This document shows positions 61,942 to 64,000 of a DNA stretch of 64,000 nucleotides, piece after piece. The stretch's first letter is position 1. Each line of letters opens with the position of its first letter. The notes beneath the pieces are model-generated. The model did not search any database, was not told the DNA's origin, and was given only the letters and a program-made list of their open reading frames with translations. The position numbers and the translations under genes were made by a program. This DNA is from Sulfitobacter donghicola DSW-25 = KCTC 12864 = JCM 14565 (GTDB lineage Bacteria; Pseudomonadota; Alphaproteobacteria; Rhodobacterales; Rhodobacteraceae), in the NCBI RefSeq assembly GCF_000622405.1, contig NZ_JASF01000005.1, positions 2,480,001 to 2,544,000 of the forward strand, given 5' to 3'.

Positions 61942-62901
61942 ATGAGTATGAAAATCGGTTTTATCGGTCTGGGAAATGTCGGGGGGAAACTCTCGGGGAG
62001 TTTGCTGCGCAACGGGGTGGATTTATATGTCCATGATCTGGATGCAGATTTGGTAGCGGCCAAAGTGGCAGCGGGGGCAACAGCGGGGGGCAGCCCTGCG
62101 CAAATGATGCGCGACTGTGATGCGGTTATCACCTGTCTACCCAGCCCCGCGGCCAGTGCTGCGGTGGTCGAACAAATGCTGCCAGAAGTTGGTGCAGGCA
62201 AGACATGGATCGAAATGTCGACCACGGATGCCAATGAAATCAAACGCTTGGGTGCGTTGGTGCAAGGGGCAGGTGGCGCGGCCGTGGATTGCCCTGTATC
62301 AGGCGGGTGCCACCGCGCCGATACGGGCAACATCAGCATTTATGCGGGATGTGATCGCGACACCTTTGAAAAGGTGCTGCCCATCCTCACCCATATGGGG
62401 CGGCGCATTTTGCACGTTGGTGATTTGGGCAATGCCAGCATTCTCAAAGTCATGACAAATTATCTGGCGACGGCCAATCTATTGACGATTTGCGAAGCCC
62501 TGACCGTGATGAAGGCGCAAGGCATGGACCTTGGCATGACCTATGAGGCGATGGCGATGTCCTCGGGGAACAGCTTTGTCCATGAAACGGAAAGCCAGTT
62601 GATCCTATCCGGCTCTCGCGATGTGAATTTTACAATGGACCTTATCCAAAAGGACATCGGGCTGTTCCAAAAGTTGGCGGATGATTCAGGCGTGCCGCTG
62701 GAAATCTCACCTTTGATTATCGAGATGATGACGGATGGTCAGAAGCGATATGGTGAACGGGCCCAATCGGATCGTATGATCGAACGTTTGGAAGAGGCGA
62801 CAGGGCTGGAGATTTTGGCAGAGGGGTTCCCGCAAGAGCTGGTTGATGATGAGCCCGAAGAGCGCGGCTATGAGGTGCGCCCAAAGCGGTTGGCTAAATA
62901 A
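61942..62901 (+). CDS. NAD(P)-dependent beta-hydroxyacid dehydrogenase (3-hydroxyisobutyrate dehydrogenase family)
   Basis: 319 residues. The N-terminal Rossmann motif is KIGFIGLGNVGGKLSGSLL, the substrate-binding motif is DCPVSGGCHRADTGN, and the catalytic lysine is in NASILKVMTNYLATANL, all standard for the family. A C-terminal helical domain with an acidic/basic tail (ELVDDEPEERGYEVRPKR) is slightly longer than usual. It is 194 bases downstream of the TetR gene on the same strand; the gap holds an ATCAAA/TTTGAT inverted repeat (61786-61804). Likely substrates are 3-hydroxyisobutyrate, tartronate semialdehyde or similar. Confidence 0.9.
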   Translation: MSMKIGFIGLGNVGGKLSGSLLRNGVDLYVHDLDADLVAAKVAAGATAGGSPAQMMRDCDAVITCLPSPAASAAVVEQMLPEVGAGKTWIEMSTTDANEIKRLGALVQGAGGAAVDCPVSGGCHRADTGNISIYAGCDRDTFEKVLPILTHMGRRILHVGDLGNASILKVMTNYLATANLLTICEALTVMKAQGMDLGMTYEAMAMSSGNSFVHETESQLILSGSRDVNFTMDLIQKDIGLFQKLADDSGVPLEISPLIIEMMTDGQKRYGERAQSDRMIERLEEATGLEILAEGFPQELVDDEPEERGYEVRPKRLAK

Positions 62902-62981
62902 TCAAACCAAAGGCGGTTTCTTGCGGATCGCTTAAGTGTTTCAAAAACAAGGAGCTAACCTGTTTCTGGTGGGCGCTAAAG

Positions 62982-63011
62982 CGGGCAGGCATGATGTGAC
63001 ATGCTTGCCCG
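62982..63011 (+). repeat. Strong hairpin upstream of the small membrane protein gene
   Basis: CGGGCAGGCATG (62982-62993) pairs with CATGCTTGCCCG (63000-63011), 12 pairs including one G-U, around a 6-base loop. The following bases are not T-rich enough for a standard terminator. It may end the dehydrogenase transcript or shape the leader of the next gene. Confidence 0.5.
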
Positions 63012-63053
63012 TTGTCGCATCTACCACTAGGGGTCAGGCAAAGGAGATTTGCC

Positions 63054-63563
63054 ATGACCGAAGAAATTGAGAAAATTCCAACGGATCCCAATGAGGTTCT
63101 TGCCACGGCAGAAGCTGGAATGGGGCGGCGTATGATCGGAATGGGGTCTTTGGGATTACTGGGGATTTTGCTGATCTACATCGCAATTGTTCAATCGCCT
63201 GCGCTGGAATGGCGCCTGTTTTTGCTTATCCTTGGGGTCGCGACCCTTTGGATGGCGGATAAAATGCGGCGCTCGACGGGGTCGCAGATCGAACTAACCG
63301 AAACCGAGCTGCGCGATAGTGATGGCACGCGGATTGCGTTGATCGCAGATATCGACGGGATGGATCGGGGCTTTTTCGCGTTCAAACCTTCCAACGGTTT
63401 TTTGCTGCGTACAAAAGAAAAAGCGGAAAATGAATGGCGCCCGGGTTTGTGGTGGCGCATGGGGCGTCGGATTGGTGTGGGGGGGATGACACCCGCAAGC
63501 CAAACCAAATTCATGTCTGAAATCATTGCCGCGATCATGGCGCAGCGGGATTTGAAACTATAG
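63054..63563 (+). CDS. Conserved small membrane protein, function unknown
   Basis: 169 residues. Two adjacent membrane helices (MIGMGSLGLLGILLIYIAI and LEWRLFLLILGVATLWMA) are followed by a cytoplasmic beta-rich domain (QIELTETELRDSDGTRIAL, then MDRGFFAFKPSNGFLL). That plan resembles PH-like membrane-associated domains seen in Rhodobacterales, but I cannot name the family. AAGGAG precedes ATG 63054. It converges with the pilus-like gene and the terminator lies between. Confidence 0.75.
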   Translation: MTEEIEKIPTDPNEVLATAEAGMGRRMIGMGSLGLLGILLIYIAIVQSPALEWRLFLLILGVATLWMADKMRRSTGSQIELTETELRDSDGTRIALIADIDGMDRGFFAFKPSNGFLLRTKEKAENEWRPGLWWRMGRRIGVGGMTPASQTKFMSEIIAAIMAQRDLKL

Positions 63564-63579
63564 TCCAGTCAAAAGAAAA

Positions 63580-63605
63580 CCCCCGGGCGGATAACCGTCC
63601 GGGGG
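63580..63605 (-). terminator. Rho-independent terminator for the pilus-like gene
   Basis: On the minus strand CCCCCGGACGG and CCGCCCGGGGG form an 11-pair stem (one G-U) with loop TTAT, followed by TTTTCTTTT. It ends the minus-strand gene that stops at 63616 and faces the plus-strand membrane protein gene. Confidence 0.85.
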
Positions 63606-63615
63606 TGAATTCGTT

Positions 63616-64000
63616 TTAAGAGTAGTTGTCGCCTTCGTATTCTTCAGAACTTGGTTCGTCAGTCCACAAAACTTGTGGGGCGTAACGTGGGCGCGTGAAG
63701 ATGAAGTTATCAATCTCTTGGTTACCCAGTCCGATCTGGAATGGCGGCTGGTAGATCGCGTTGGTTTCGACGACGATCATACGCTCGTTGTGCACCATCT
63801 TTGGCAGTTTGGTCGTCCAGTTACGTACATCGTGGTTTGATACAGGTGTTGCGTAACCGCTGGTCTTTGACCAATCCAGCTTGAAGATATTGTTGGTCGC
63901 ATCATAGCGCACGACCGATACCCGCACGGTGCTATCCTGAGGATCGCGTGTGAGCGTGTTTAGCAATGCATGCGAACCGGCCAGATAGTCTGCGTCAATC
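63616..64000 (-). CDS. TadE/TadG-like pilus assembly protein, C-terminal part (5' truncated by window edge)
   Basis: The frame is open to the end of the window; about 127 residues of the C-terminus are seen. It reads IDADYLAGSHALLNTL, then a section with VRVSVVRYDATNNIFKLDW and MVHNERMIVVETNAIYQPPF, and ends with an aromatic/acidic tail (DEPSSEEYEGDNYS). The MVVVETNAIYQP-like segment matches the periplasmic part of Tad-type pseudopilin-like proteins common in Rhodobacterales, in which an N-terminal membrane helix (not seen here) anchors the protein. The family call is moderate because the N-terminus is missing. Confidence 0.6.
   Translation of the reverse strand, partial: IDADYLAGSHALLNTLTRDPQDSTVRVSVVRYDATNNIFKLDWSKTSGYATPVSNHDVRNWTTKLPKMVHNERMIVVETNAIYQPPFQIGLGNQEIDNFIFTRPRYAPQVLWTDEPSSEEYEGDNYS

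Noticed and set aside
1..64000. Insertion sequences, CRISPR arrays, toxin-antitoxin pairs, phage genes or restriction systems
   Set aside because: None could be recognised by motif or repeat structure anywhere in the window.

Overview
The window looks like chromosomal DNA from a marine alphaproteobacterium of the Rhodobacterales (Roseobacter group). This rests on moderately high GC, gene families typical of that group (DUF3572 beside a HAD phosphatase, a fused carnitine dehydrogenase/thioesterase, BKACE, non-pyrrolysine MttB-like proteins, TadE/G-like pilus protein), dense head-to-tail operons and frequent ATGA/TTGA start-stop overlaps. No insertion sequence, phage gene, CRISPR array or rRNA was seen. 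One tRNA, tRNA-Glu(TTC), is present.

Layout. (1) 1-8285: a catabolic operon with two Rieske oxygenases, RidA, a DUF1028 protein, a LysR regulator, a trimethylamine-dehydrogenase-like flavoprotein, a PLP decarboxylase and an M20 deacylase. It probably breaks down an N-methylated or betaine-type compound, but the substrate is unassigned. (2) 8375-12599: metG, an MFS transporter and an aldo/keto reductase. (3) 12710-16656: carnitine degradation (BKACE CdhC, fused CdhA-CdhB) with a lipocalin lipoprotein wedged between, then a DMT transporter. (4) 16653-22555: NUDIX hydrolase, DUF983, an EF-hand protein, an ECF sigma / short membrane anti-sigma / periplasmic metal-sensor trio resembling CnrHYX, a PleD-like diguanylate cyclase with dead receiver domains, DUF3572 and a HAD phosphatase. 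(5) 22656-30549: an MttB-like methyltransferase, a two-gene H-NOX / HNOBA-GGDEF unit, and a GntR-DapA-like-ALDH-FAD oxidoreductase catabolic operon containing an unannotated 39-residue ORF.

(6) 30585-57113: a 26.5-kb Wzx/Wzy-type polysaccharide locus with five GT2-type, one GT4 and one WecG/TagA-type glycosyltransferases, a Wzy-like polymerase, a Wzx flippase, a Wzz/GumC-like chain-length protein, a degenerate BY-kinase-like ATPase and an ExoY-type initiating sugar transferase. In its middle sits a tight cassette of a 2135-residue PKS, a GT2, a 1494-residue formyltransferase-NRPS with a luciferase-like monooxygenase inserted in its adenylation domain, and a phosphopantetheinyl transferase. 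The simplest reading is that small polyketide and N-formyl-glycyl-like groups are made on site and attached to the polysaccharide or a lipid carrier. (7) 57465-64000: tRNA-Glu, recJ, hom, a small lipoprotein, a TetR regulator with a clear operator, a beta-hydroxyacid dehydrogenase, a small membrane protein and the 3' end of a pilus-assembly-like gene.

The two most unusual systems are the PKS/NRPS cassette inside the polysaccharide locus, and the H-NOX/HNOBA-GGDEF pair. The latter repeats the domain order of animal soluble guanylate cyclase but ends in a c-di-GMP synthase, and its H-NOX-like sensor has proline where the haem-ligating histidine should be.
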